A DNA stretch of 64,000 nt from assembly GCA_029747015.1 (NCBI GenBank), contig JAKOGI010000139.1, positions 886,001-950,000 of the forward strand. Reading direction: 5' to 3'. Made by a program: the position numbers and the translations under genes. The DNA comes from Carnegiea gigantea. Taxonomy: Eukaryota > Streptophyta > Magnoliopsida > Caryophyllales > Cactaceae. Below, in pieces: positions 1 through 13,200 of the stretch (its first letter is position 1; each line of letters starts with the position of its first letter). The notes beneath the pieces were generated by a model. The model was not told the origin of the DNA, made no database searches, and saw nothing but the letters and a program-made list of their open reading frames with translations.

Positions 1-65
1 TAGAAGCTGACTGGCAAGTGATACTGCTGGGAAAATGCTCAAAAGCAAAATCTACTGAAAATTAC

Positions 66-3000
66 CAGTTAATAACTTTGACTCCTCATCAGTCAGCGCC
101 TGACCAGCTGCATAGACACCAAATCTAGCACTTGTGTATCTGCGAACTAAATCAGGCCCCCAAGGACCTAAGCCTCTGTACAACAACATAATACCAGATT
201 AGAGAAGATAAAGAATCAATATGCTGAGATTTAAACCAAGTATTTCACAAGTGCATTGTCTTCCACATAGCCCCCCCCCCCCCCCCCAAAAAACCAAAAA
301 AAAAACCAACCAAAAAAAAGGCTGAGAGCAACCTATGTGCTCATAAGTCATACTTCAGACGCTAGCTTTCATGAACAGATGTGAGTGAAAAGAAGGCATC
401 CAAATACATCAAAGATCCCCAACAGGGCACAAAAAACACAGAAGTGATTCAGCTATTACGCATGGCATATGCAATAATATTCTTCAGACACAAGCATTCA
501 TGCGAAGGAACCAGAAGACAGGAAATCTAGAGATGTATGAATATCCTCAGAAGGAACATGCAAGCAATAGTTTTACAATAAGAAAGAATGGAAAACAAAG
601 CTACACAAAACCCCTTTTCTTTTTCCCCTAGAGAAGTATAATTAAAGAATCATTCTGGACTGGATTGAATGCCTATACGTACCTTCTAATATGCCCATCC
701 CTTTTACATCATTACTGGACACAGTCCCACGTATAATTCAGAAAATATATCAAAGATGACAAAAGAGACCGAGAATTACCTCACAATTTTTTGGGGAGTA
801 AAATTAGACTCCCAAAGATGGTTCAGAATAGCTCCTTTCCATGTTGCTCTAAATTGAATGAGACGCTCTGACATATCTGGATCTGTGGAAAATCCAGCAG
901 GTCCCACCAAAATCAAGTGTTGTACATGCTCAGGATGCTATAGAACATGAACAAGGGTATTGACTGAATTAGAAAACAAAGACTCCCATAACATTCATCC
1001 ACAAAATCCGATCTCAAGGATGAGAAAGCAGCCACCTTCAGTGCATATTGAGCAGCAACATAACCCCCAAATGAATGCCCAAGAAGAATAAAGTTATCGA
1101 GATTCTTTGCTTTACGCCATTCCTCGAAAGAATCAACGAACCATGCTTCAGTTTCTGTATGGCAAATAAGAAATTAATGTGTTAAGAAACTCCGTCCATT
1201 TACAGTAGCTGCAACCAAATAAGAAAAGAGTACAGCTTGACTGCATCTACACATTTCACCAATGCAAGACTATCAACATAACTCATTAGTATTAAATGAA
1301 GAATTAACTACCATTAGTGATAAGCAAGCAAAAGAAGGGCTAACCTTCAGTGCTTTTGCATGTGAAGTCAGGCCTGCTAGATCCACCCCAACTGCAAGGC
1401 AAGAGAGTAAGATTTTAAACATGACACAATCTAGATCATATTATCCAGCTTTAGAGTCATCAGATTGCAAGTGATGAAGGCGCCGAGTTTTAATAGAATT
1501 TCAGAATACTACGAATCTAGAAGTAGGAAAGAACTTAAAAGAGACCGAAACCCAAATGCAACAATTCCTTCCCATCCCTCTCCCCTGACAACACCCACAG
1601 CAGTTTGACCCAATGAGACAAGATCCCATCACTAATTCCCACATCAGATACGTCAGCAAAGGAAAATCCCAACAGTAATACGTAGCACCTAAGTCACCAA
1701 CACAGAGTTATTCACATCTCAAATTGCATTACATCAGCAAGAACCTTAACATCTTTCTAGTTCTTCCTTCACCAATGTCACCTTGATTCTTGTCTTGGAG
1801 TATACTTTAAGAGTCAATCATATCTTCAAATAAAGTTGCTATAGGCAGTGCTTAAATAAAGAGACAAAAAAGGAGTTTCTAACTCCTGTACCAGAAACAA
1901 ACACATCTGTAGCTGCAACGATAAACAGCTTCTTTTCAGTCCTACTCTGCCATTCTCGTTTCTTTTGTTCTCAGTTGGGGATGAAGGTTGAAGCAAATAG
2001 GCATCTCTGCCCAAGTTATAGTAGCTTGGTGTGATATGTTATTACTCCACATATCTGGAAGACCGGAAGCCAATCAACCATACTTAATCGCATCATCACA
2101 CTAACATATGCAACAACATAAAGATCAAACTTCCATGGGGAAAAAAAAAAAAAATACTTGAGAATTCCTCCTCTAATTTTTTTAAATAAAAAAGGTGACT
2201 AGAAACCTGACTACACCTATGAAAGATATCCAACAAGCAAATACACTAGAGCGGGGTGGGGGCATCAGTATGTATTGCTTCCATAATTATGGTGTCCAAT
2301 GTAATCTTTTCCTTGGCATCAACAGCCATACACTATATTGCCTATGGGTTCTCTAAAAGGAAACGGCACAAAATAAAGGCAGGAAATCATAAATTTTTCT
2401 CTGGTTTGTTCCGCTATAGGTAAGAAGGTAAGAAATTTAAGGACCGTTAGGCAACTCCCCAGGACCAATCGTAAACAACCAGAACAGCTGAGTTACAAAG
2501 AATTAAGCTACAAAAGAACTATTTTTAACGATAGAAAAGCTTACCCAAGCTGATCAATTGCAATAACCCTAAAACGTTTGGCCAAGGCGTCAAAATTCCG
2601 GAAGAAGAAGCCTTGAGAAGCACCATATCCATGAACCATGACAATGGTGGGGGAGTCACCTTTGCTCTCAAATGTAACAGTGTTTATAAACCTGGGCTCA
2701 TTGCTTGTTGACCGGAACCACCTGATCTTAGAACCAGGCGGCCCTGAACCTATGTTAACTTGCTCTACCACATATGGAGTCCTGAAACCAAGCAAATCCA
2801 TTATGTCAATTCCAAAGAAACACGATATTCAACAAACCCAGATGCTACTCCATTAATTTATCACCAAAATGGGCAGGATTCCATATTACAAATGAAAATT
2901 GAGGCTAAGAATACATTCCGATCACGTAAAATCTAACTTCGGGAAAGGCCAATAGATCGTAAAATGCTGAAAATTTTCATGATACAGACATCTTTCAATT

Positions 3001-3578
3001 TAGAATGACCACATATTGGGGTGAACTCCACACATTCATTAAAATCCCAGATGATACCGTACAACGAAATGATCACAATTTAAGGGAGTTCCAAATAGCA
3101 ACCTTAGAACGCAAAAATGCTAAATTCCAACATTCAGCTCAAATTTTGTCACAATTACGAACCAAATCAGAGGCTAAATGCTTGAACTCAATAGAAATGG
3201 ATTGCCCAATTCTGTTAAAGCCAAAAGCTGGCTATCTAACCAAAAATTGAGCTAAAATTTGTAGGAATGCAAGTCAGCAACCCTAAATTGTCCCTAATTC
3301 ACTCAAAATTACACACAACGAACCAATAATAGCGTAAAAGGACAAGAAGCAGGAAATTATCAGCAACATGTATTAAGATCGATACACATAAATTTCAATT
3401 AAAAAAAAAAAAGAGAATAGGATGAAAAAGAGAGATACTTGACTAAGGAAAGGAGGCGTTTTTCAGACGCGATGATGTGATCAGTGGAGGTAGGAATCCA
3501 GCGGAAAAGAGAAGGCCAATTCCACTTCCTCTGAGCAGACGACGTCGTTTGGGATGCAGATGTGGTGGCCTCCGCCAT
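66..3578 (-). CDS. CGI-58: Alpha/beta-hydrolase, plant CGI-58 / soluble lysophosphatidate acyltransferase type (3' end cut by window)
   Basis: Seen: six minus-strand exons with matching phases and GT/AG borders: 3439-3578, 2545-2781, 1345-1391, 1036-1154, 780-937 and 66-175 (811 nt, about 270 codons). Exon 1 carries the conserved stretch [20 protein letters not shown]; exon 2 has [20 protein letters not shown] and the oxyanion-hole region [12 protein letters not shown]; exon 4 has the nucleophile elbow GHSFGG; exon 6 has [19 protein letters not shown]. Known: the Arabidopsis homologue (At4g24160) is a soluble hydrolase/acyltransferase of lipid homeostasis that limits lipid droplets and acts on lysophosphatidic acid and phospholipids. 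The catalytic histidine and the HX4D acyltransferase motif should lie beyond the left edge. I chose the ATG at 3576-3578 (MAEATT) because the family starts near here; an in-frame upstream ATG at 3630-3632 would add 18 residues. Family assignment is firm; activity is inferred. Confidence 0.95.
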
Positions 3579-3628
3579 GATTCTAGCCTGCGGTCGAGGC
3601 CACCGACTGATTATGCTCATGCGCCGTC

Positions 3629-3688
3629 CCAATTCAACTCAACTCAATTCAATTCAACTCAATTCACACCACAAAACCAAAAGTGCTC

Positions 3689-3725
<37 letters not shown>
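3629..3725. repeat. Leader microsatellites upstream of the CGI-58-like gene
   Basis: A short AATTCAACTC-type tandem repeat (about 3631-3665) is followed by a (CT)n run at 3693-3725. On the minus strand this reads as a (GA)n tract 115-150 bases upstream of the chosen start codon, so it is probably in the 5' UTR or core promoter. GA/CT tracts are common in plant leaders; a regulatory role here is inference. Confidence 0.8.
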
Positions 3726-3728
<3 letters not shown>

Positions 3729-3879
3729 AGCTGCTGATGCTGATGAATGATGATGATCGTTCTGCAAGTCTCTGGGAAGATAGAGAGGAGAGAGAGAGAG
3801 AGAATGATGAATTCGCCCGATGATGGGGAAAGAGAATCGAAGATCCCTTGGGAATTCGCTTCGGTTCGCATTTTATGTG

Positions 3880-4760
3880 CTTTTTTTCTGGGCCTTTAAT
3901 TCATTTTCCTTTTTGTTTTTGGGTCTTTCAAAATCGTCAGGCTGTTTTGAACTTTCTTCATCTGGAAGGCAAGTGCAAGTACCAGGAAGCCAAGCCCGCG
4001 TGACGTATCATCCCCTTAACCCACAAGCCACCACAACTGTACTTCATGGACAGAGAACGGGTTCGATGACATGTCAATGTTCTTGCCACGTTTCAGCCAA
4101 AATACGTCAATATTAGTGTTATATTCTTTATTATGCAATGCCTTGAGTTAATTTTATTATTAAATAATAATTAAAATATATTAATTTATTAAAATAAGTT
4201 AAATTTTGTATGATAAAATAACTATTATGCTATTGTAATCATTCATAGAAACATAGGTTTTCTCTTGTTTTCAATTACATCACTTAAAATTATATTTTTT
4301 TGATATTAAAATTATTTATTTAATTAGGTTAAGTTTTAGCAAGTCATAATCTTATCATTTGATGCATTATATATTTTTTTCAATATGATTTAGTTAAGAA
4401 TATGTTACTATTCTACTAATTATTGCATAAATTATTCATTAAGTTGTTTCATTAAGTGGTCAATTCTATTAATTTAATGTAGCATTGTGCTAAATTAGCT
4501 TTACTCTTGTATGGCTATTCCAATGCCTATGTAGTTAGATTTTATAAAATTAAATTTCAATCGTAAAGTAATAACATATACAATAACATATAATGAATCC
4601 TAGTTTTTTTTTTTTCTTTTGAAGGTTAATAAATCCTAGTTAATAACATTAATGTTAATTACTATGAGTCAACTAATATCCAGCAATTACAACTTGCCAA
4701 TTTATTATTTTATACCACATTAGTTTGTCGCATGTCATTCATACATGATTTGTATCTAAC

Positions 4761-4811
<51 letters not shown>

Positions 4812-5489
4812 CATGCCAACGAAATGGAACATACATTTACCTATTTTTCAAGCCTTCAAATTAAAAAGTTCCATTGACAGTCCCATAAAGAAGAAGAGAG
4901 AAAGCTCTCGCTGATGGGTTTAGGATGCTAGACGATCACAAGGATTCATAGCAGATAGAACTGTTGACAATTGACATGACGTCAATGTGCAACTAATTGC
5001 TTGTATGCCTAGTCTAGTATTCTCTGGATCTTGTCTCATACATTACATGAAAGGGGGGGGGGGGGACAAAGCGAGCCATGGCATTTTAGTGCAAGGTCAC
5101 TCGATTTTGTTGAGCTTAAAGTGACATAATTGACCTAAAATGATAAAAGAATACCATTTAACTTTGTAAAATGACTAAAAAATGCCCCTGTCATGATGTC
5201 ATTTTTGAAAATTTTAAAAAGTTTAACAATATTTTTAAAGAAAAAAAGTTGAGTAACATTTATGAATATTTAGTTTGAAAAGTTTAGTGGCATTTTTTAG
5301 GAAGGACTCAGCGAGTATATCGCTATGAACTTTGGGTAAAACCGTTGGACTCAATCAGGCTATGATGCACAGGACTCGATCAACCACCCCGTTGCATGAA
5401 AAGTTTGTATCTCATTTAGACAAATACATGAGATACTAAGGTGGTTCTCATGAAGAACTTGTCATCAATGCGGTGCTCAGCCAAACCAA
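3880..5489. other. AT-rich intergenic DNA with a (TA)n microsatellite
   Basis: No gene is visible. An uninterrupted (TA)n array lies at about 4766-4809 and a poly-G run near 5049-5065. The rest is low-complexity AT-rich sequence. Confidence 0.7.
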
Positions 5490-6757
5490 GGTTGAGAAAA
5501 CCGACCCGGTCGACCGAGTGGGTCGATGGTTCAACCGGTCGGACCGGGTTTGGACCGGTTGATCCGGTTTATCGTCAAATCGAGTTAGATCGGCACAACC
5601 CGGTGAACCTGAAAATTTTTTTATATATATTTTTTTCAAATTACTAACTAAAATCTAATAGAAAAAAGTTACAAGTACAAAATAATAAAGAAGAAGAGAA
5701 ATGAGAAATTTATTTATGGACCCATATTGATGGAGTAGAAGGTGATTACAAGACTCTTATTACATAAATATGTGTTCTATTACAGAATGAGAATTGAGAA
5801 GTCCCACATTGCCAATTTGAGCATATTCTCAAACTTGGTAGCCTTATAAAAAAGCATGAAAGGCAAGCCAAAGACAATACAAAGTCATGAACTTGTAATT
5901 AAAGTTAGGCTTTATAAAAGAACTCAAGATTTTTGTGTGTTTTTATCAACTATAATTAGCATTCACACTCCCAAAAAAAATTCAACCCCTAAAATGACAT
6001 TATTTCAAGGGAAAAAATAATTTAGATATAATAATTTAGTAACACAACTAATTAGAGCGTCATAATTTTTTTGATATGGACATAATAATTTGGTAAACCA
6101 TGCTTGAATATAGAAATTACAAGAGTTTAATGATAAACAAAAAATATACATTGATTACATTAAATGAAATAAAAATTACAATAAATGAACAACTACAAAA
6201 TAATGTGGAAGAAGAGGTCATTAAACTATATATTTGATGAAAAAAATACTTTTTGATTTAAGAACATAAATTACTAAAATCTAATAAAAAAAGTTATAAG
6301 TATAAACTAATGAGGAAGAAGAGAAATAAGAAATTTAATTATAGTCCCACGTTGATGGAGTACAAGGTGATTACAATACCCTCATTACATAAATATGAGT
6401 TTTGTTAGATTGTGAGAAATAAAAAGTCCCACATCGCCATTTTGAGAAAATTCTCAAACTTGATAGCCTTATAAAAAAAGCATGGAAGGGGAAGGCAAGC
6501 CAAGGATGCTATTGAAGGGTTAAGTTGTGCTTGAAATCTTCATAGCATTAAAAAAAAACTAGTTTTTATAAAAAGCTGGAAAAAATCAGTCCAACTGCAG
6601 GTGGGCTGGTTTGATCGAGTCAGACCGTCCAACCGGATTTTACCGGTTTTTCCTGGTTTGATGGCTTAAGCGGCTTTAAAGAACTTCCGGACCGGTGCTG
6701 CGACCGGTTCCCGGCCCAACCGGTTGAACCGGCCGATCCGGTCCAGTTCTCTCAACC
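5490..6757. mobile_element. Unclassified repeat with GC-rich inverted ends and an internal direct duplication
   Basis: The left end starts GGTTGAGAAAAC (5490) and the right end closes with GTTCTCTCAACC (6746-6757), its near inverse. Both ends carry dense ACCGG/CCGGT motifs (5500-5575 and 6590-6750) in otherwise AT-rich DNA. The interior has two direct copies of about 230 bases (5645-5870 and 6272-6502), each ending in a tract with AGTCCCACAT and GCCTTATAAAAAA. No coding capacity and no clear target duplication. A non-autonomous DNA transposon is the likely identity, but the class is not settled. Confidence 0.5.
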
Positions 6758-6980
6758 ATGACCCGAACCACACGACAGGATACTTAGGTGATCACAAACC
6801 CTAATAGCAATCACACAAGAACCCTTGATCTAGCTTCACTTCTGCATGCCAAACTCGGCAATTTCCTGGAACAAGTAATAATTACCTCCAACCAAATGAA
6901 TCTGTCTTACTTTTACGAGTCCAAAGTGTATCTCCACACATAGGAGCCGAAAGATGAAAATTATAATCATACAGCATCAC

Positions 6981-6986
6981 TTTATT
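6981..6986 (-). terminator. Possible polyadenylation signal of the V-ATPase subunit c gene
   Basis: AATAAA on the minus strand, about 225 bases past the stop codon at 7208-7210. The spacing fits a plant 3' UTR. Plant poly(A) signals are loose, so this is only a candidate. Confidence 0.4.
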
Positions 6987-7207
6987 CAGCGAAGGGACAC
7001 CAACTAGCAATTCTACATTTATGGTGAAATTCTCCATGCAGAGAGAACCACCAATCACCACAGTGCCAAAACCATAGGAACCATAAATCACTCCTTGCAC
7101 AGGTAACTCACAATGTCAAGTTTTTACCTATTTCTGCCAGGTAAGGGGGCAAAAAATAATACATATCCAGGGGACAAAGATCAAAGAGGAAACCCTCTCC
7201 TACTCTC

Positions 7208-10200
7208 TTAGTCCGCTCTTGACTGGCCAGCACGGGAAGAAAGGATGATGCCCACAATCAGACCATACAAAGCCAGAGCTTCAGCGAAAATAAGGATGAG
7301 GATCATTCCAACGAAAAGCTTTGGCTGTTGGGCATTAGCTCTGGGGAAAAGCAACTCATCAGCAAAGCAGGCCAAAAACATAGACACAGTAAGAATTGTA
7401 CAATTCTCCACAAAAATGCAGTACCAAAAAAAATATATAAGAGGTAAACAAAGATACCAGTATACAACATAATGAATATCAGCGACACCAAATGTTCTCA
7501 AACTACGGACGCAAGAGACTGAAACGGGACGATGCCACTGAGTATGCAAGCAAATGATCACGACAAGGAAAAAGAAAGCAACCCCCTTTCTCTTCTATAA
7601 AACCCAAAAAAAAACAATAAAACCCAAGAACAATTTGGTTACAGCAACAGAGTAGCTGATGCAGGACAAGGATAAAGGAGTACTAAGAAGATATAGATAT
7701 TGGCATATGTGGATTATGTTTATAATTTATTATCTTTGTAGGTTATCTTTTAGGATAAAATCTTTATTTTTTATCTCTTACATTATTTTTAGCTATCATA
7801 ATCTTATCGTAATCTTCGGATATATTTTCTATTCCTTTTTCCAGTTGTATTGATTCCTATATAAACCCCTCGTGCATTGGGGAAGGACACACTTGAATGA
7901 ATTGAAATATTGAGCATTGAAAGTTCTGTTTGAATTTTCTTGACGTAGGAATTGCTCCTAGAGCGTCCTGCATCAATTATTCCCCTTTATAGGAATTGCT
8001 CTTTGAGCATCCTACAACAAATTAGTATCAGAGCTCTCGATCTTTGTCGCTTCCCTTCGCGTTTCCCCTTCTCCATTTTTTTCGCTCTCTCGTTCAAAAA
8101 AAAAAAAAAGAAAATCCTTCAACGCATACCAGAAACCCTAGCTGGGGAGCCATCCTTCGATCGCCCACCATCCTGTCGGCCACCACCACCACCGACCATC
8201 ACCCCAAGGTTGCCACCTCAACCCGACCACCACCAGCTGTTTGTCGGAACCTCAATTCCCCAACTCGCGACACCCGAGCCCTAGCCGCGCACCACCAGCG
8301 ACCCGATTCCGCCACCTAGCCCCATCGGCCACCACCACCCCCCACCACCCCTTGGTCGAAACCTCTAGTCGACCACCACCGCATCCCCACCGCCGGCCAC
8401 CACTCACCGAAACACTAACAAAAATCGTAATTTGCAAACCCTTATTGCGAATTGCTTCAATTTTCGAATCCTGGCCTTTCAATTCATCCCCAATACATCT
8501 AAGATTCCCAAAATTGGCCTAGCCCTTCACTAAATTTCGTCCAAAAAAACCCAAATCAATTGAGGTAATTCGCATCAAATTTTGCTTCAATTGATTGGCC
8601 AGCAACCCACGAACCCTAACTCTAAAAATCACCTTCGATTCATCAATTTCCGCCAAAATTGACATCATTTCTCCACTTTCCTCTCCATTTCGCCCCTAAG
8701 CCCAACCCCAAGTGAAAGGAAACGCTTTGATTTGGCCTTCAATTGGTCTCCCCAAGCCTGCAAAACCATAGATTGCGAACTGATCTTTTGCTCGCAATTG
8801 AAGAACTTCTATTCCTTTGGCCTTCAACAAGAGTGGTGAAAACACTCTTGACTGTGCTGTCCCACCACAGCCGGCCTACTTCTTGCCGGAAGCCATTCGT
8901 GGTGGTTCGTCTTCATTCACTGTCCGTGTTGCTACTGTTTGTTCTTGTGTTGCTCGTGTCCTGATACTAGCAAGAAGCAATTCGCTGCTGCTAGAACCCC
9001 CTTCGTTATGTATCGGAGCTTCTGGCCTACCACTGTTTGGTTATCTTTATCAATTCTCAACTCAGTTTTGCTGCTACTATTCGACCCTTTGTTTCTTGTC
9101 CAGTACTGCTGTTGCTATTAGCAGCCCCTTATTGCTATTGTTGCAACCATGACTTGGTGTGAAAAACATCATCGGGCTTTATTTGTGATAAATTACGATA
9201 AAGAACTTCCGATTACAACAAATGTTCTGCACCAAGTTTTCTCTTCTTATGGAGATGTAGAAAAGATTGTCAGATTTCAGACAAGGGGTGATTTTCATGC
9301 CCGAATGAATTTCTACTCTTACCAGAATATCGTCCATGCTTTTTGCAAACTTCAAGGTCGTCAGATCTACAACGGTTGTTGTGAGTTAGATTTTTACTTT
9401 GCTAGCAAATTCATTTGTGATTGTAAGCCCTATCTTCCTCACTATATGTGAGATTATAAACTTCCTAAAGCTCCTTTGATTCCTTCGAAGCTTCTCATTG
9501 GAGATTGTCGGGTTTCATCTCTAAGATCTTCCAGGAAAGAACCGACTTCTTATTTGCATGAAACAGATCTTGCCCATTATGATGCATATGATAGGGGATT
9601 TAACATTGAGAACAACAAAGAGGAGACTCTAGAAGAGGAAAATATGGAAACAGATGTCCAAGTCATAGAGTCTCGTGAACTTCCAGATATCGAGGCAAAT
9701 GATGTTAACAATAGCATCCTCGATTCTATGAATCAAGAAGTGCATGTTGGGGACTGTGGGTCATCTGCAAATGAAGTCCACAGTGAAGGAATGTTCATTC
9801 TAGATAGATATGTAGATGCTTTTACTCGGGCACCTAATGAGGAAAATGTTCAACCACTAAGACCAGTGAATGAAGAGTCAACGATTATAGCAAATAACTC
9901 TTCCATTATCCCCCACGAGTAATCAATGGACATTCAAAAATCTAACCGCATGCAAAGAAATTCGAGATGGGCCAAGCAAAAAAATTCGAGATGGGCCAAG
10001 CTGTCAATATGCATGTTGATGCTGCATTTATAATCCCTAATCATGCTTTCATGGACAATGCTCTACATTCGATGTCGAGACTTGAAAGTAAGCATGTTGA
10101 TTTGTTTATCCCTAATGAACTTCTAGTTGGCAAGAAGTTACATCAATTGATTGCATTGCTACTTTTCTTGGAGAAGTTGAAAACTCTACAGTTTTTCTAT

Positions 10201-13200
10201 TTGCGGAGTGAAGTGAAGTTGTTTCTTTACTCGGATTCCTTCTTTCTACCTCTTTACAAAAATCGAGGACGAGTTTTTTCCAACCAGTGAAAAATGATGC
10301 AGGATAAAGATAAAAGAGTATTAAGAAGATATAGATATTGGCATATGTGGAGTATTTTTATAATTTATTATCTTTGTAGGTTATCTTTTAGGATAAAATC
10401 TTATCTTTTTATCTCTTAGATTATTTTTAATTATCGTAATCTCATCGTAATCTTCAGATATATTTCTATCCCTTTTTCCAGTTGTATTGATTCCTATATA
10501 AACCCCATTGTGCATTGGAGAAGGACACACTTGAATGAATTGAAATATTGAGCATTGAAAGTTCTGTTTGAATTTTCTCGGTGTGAGAATTGCTTTTAAA
10601 GCGTCCTGCATCAATTATTCCCCTTTGTAGAAATTGCTCTTAGAGCGTCCTACATCAGTAGTATTAAGAAAATGAGATACAAATCTATAGATAAACCAAG
10701 AAGTTTCTATGATAGATAATTAAAAAAATATCATAGTAGTAGTAGTAAAGAGGGAAAAACAAGGCTTAACTTAGAAATATAAAGGAACTTGCAGATTTTT
10801 CAAAAGTTCCTTGATATCAACAACTAATCTCCTCTCATTCTGGTTTGCACAAGTCAATGACCCCACTACCAGCAACAACCCCCCCCCAAAAAGAAAAACT
10901 CTCCCCCATGTCAAAAAAAAAGAAAAAATTGAACAAATGATTATATCGTCTATGCACAAGCAATCAAAAGAAAATTCTGGATCAAGTTTTAAAAAAAAAT
11001 AAAAATACAACTCCAGATACACATAAATATCCTAAAAACATGCAAGAATACCCAAACCTCAGCCCTAACGTTATTACACAGCTTTACACTTAATTGCAAT
11101 ATACAGTTGTCACATGTTAGGCAACTCTTCACAGTTATCAAAATCTTGCAACTCATCACACAAAAGAAAGCAGAAAAAAGGAAAGCCACCGGGGGAAATT
11201 TTTTTTTGGGGGGGCGGGGGGGAGGGGGCCTACACTAATGGTGGTCATGCTAAAAAAAACCCGAAATGAGAGTCAATGTTGCACGGGAAGGATCTTCAAG
11301 TGCCATAACTTCCCCCGGTAAACAAAGATTGCAAAAGTAGGAATGCCAACATAACCAATCATCAACACAAGTACACAACACCACATGGCCACCAAACAAG
11401 GGGGAAGAATTCAAAAGGATTACACAAGCTCAAAGTGTTAGCAGGTTATCTTCATACAAACACATGCCCACCCACTACCCCCCCTCCCCCCATGGCCCAA
11501 AAAAGGCAAAATAATCAATTACAATAATAGGAAAGATCACCCAAAACATCAGTAAGACCTATGAATTCAATTACAGATGGATCCAACCAAACACTATTAG
11601 GATTCATGGTGTCATCATTAGAGAATCTGAAATACGTGTTATCATAGAAGCTAAATTTAACCACAGATGGATGCAATGAAGTACTATTGGAACTCATTGT
11701 GTCATCATACACGTCATAGGAGCTAACTTTAACCACAGATATTCTAGCACACACGTCATAGGAGCTCATCATCACATTCAACCGAAGCAATCATGCTTAA
11801 ATCAACACGGTTTTACTAAAGTTTAGACCTAAATGAATCAAGCAACAAATGTATGCAGGAACTGGCATTACATCTTAAACAGAGAAGCTATGCAAGCCAA
11901 ATAACAGTATACTCTTCTACTACATTTATGTAAAGATGAGAGGCCAAAAAGACAGATGGAATAAGTGAGCACTCCGACCAAACACCATCAAATTGTCATC
12001 CATGGACTTCTCTTTAGCTTTGGTTAAGACCCATTTGTCAATCTTGCTTTTCACATAAAAGGAGGTAGCTACATCAGGTGCTAAATAAGGTAGCAACAGT
12101 AGTCAAAAGAGATGCAAGCTTAGTTTTAAAAAGCGCGAGGCGCACTGAGGCGCATAGGGCCCCAAAGCGTGAGGCAAGAAGCACGAGGCGAAGGCGCACG
12201 CATCATGGATGCAAAGCGCACTTCTATACAAATTTTTTTTAAAGTATTTCATTTTGCATAAATAAGTTAGATAAATGCATTAAAAACGTGATTAAACATC
12301 AATATGACTACTAAAAAAACAAATAGCCTTAAGGTATGTTATCTGATCGTCGTAGTTCCCAAATGCACATACTTACAATACAAGTTTAGCTGACCTTTTA
12401 GCTCCCAAGGGAGGAAAAAAAGGAAAAGGATAAAGGCAAGGCTAAGAAAAAGAAGAAAAAGGGGGAAGATATAGCCTCGCATCCTTGAGGCGCACCTCAT
12501 CCCCTTTGAGGCGCTACCCCGGTAGCCTCACGCCGAAGCGCGCCTAGGCGTGCTTCAAGCGGGCTTTTTTAAACTAATGATGCAAGACGATGTACATGTC
12601 CATGACAAGAAAAACACGTGCAATTATCTACCATAGATTTAGCATTGAACCGATAGTCAGTTTGTTCAACAATTCCACAACGAACAAGAGAGGGACTCAA
12701 CCATTTTACCCATTAATGCGATTACTAAGAGTACTACTTTGTTTTAGCGCAACATTATTTCAATAACCACAAAGGCAAAAGCCAAGTTTCCTATCATCAA
12801 ATACATAGGAAAGGTCAGCACAAAGAAGAAAACAGGTGTTAGCCAGCTAGCAATTAGGCAAGTAAGAACGATATAAGAAAAGACTATAATATATCTTCTC
12901 TAACTGCATCTAGAGATAACAATAATATCAATATGAGACCTGATCACTGACATGTTACCATCATGTACATGGAAACAAAGTCAACAGCATACTCTCTAGC
13001 TGTACACTGTGCCAGCCATTTCCTAGCCAGTGTTAATCAACAATTCTATTTACTTTAAAAAAATCTTCAGTGACCAACTCTGTGACCAATTCTATGACAT
13101 AAACATTAATCAAAAGCAAAGGGATGTTAGTGGCAGTTGCCATTACTACCAACAGGTCAATGGGTGGGAAGTCTTATACAAGCAAGATAGTGTGATGATA

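Larger units (their letters stand above)
7657..10657 (+). mobile_element. Non-autonomous LTR retrotransposon, copy 1, carrying an RRM-like ORF
   Basis: Two direct LTRs of 363 bases (7657-8019 and 10295-10657) start TGATGCAGGA and end in CA. The flanks GTAGC (7652-7656) and GTAGT (10658-10662) look like a 5 bp target duplication with one change. After the 5' LTR a degenerate tRNA-iMet-type primer site TAGTATCAGAGC is visible (8023-8034); before the 3' LTR is a short purine stretch GTGAAAAA. The 2.3 kb interior lacks recognisable gag, protease, integrase, reverse transcriptase or RNase H. It has a CCACCACC-rich leader (about 8150-8410), an RRM-like ORF (9149) and a 3' segment ending AGGACGAGTTTTTTCCAACC, reminiscent of the 3' end of plant Ty3/gypsy interiors (inference). 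It lies in VHA-c intron 2, antisense to the gene. Confidence 0.88.

Noticed and set aside
5441..5647. Frames in the ACCGG-rich repeat end
   Set aside because: Produced by the short repeated motif; no protein similarity.
6882..7100. Minus-strand frame of 72 codons
   Set aside because: Lies in the presumed 3' UTR of VHA-c, contains the candidate AATAAA signal region, and has no recognisable domain.
7952..8522. Proline-rich overlapping frames
   Set aside because: They lie in the C-rich leader of the LTR element; three frames are open at once because of base composition, and copy 2 does not keep them.
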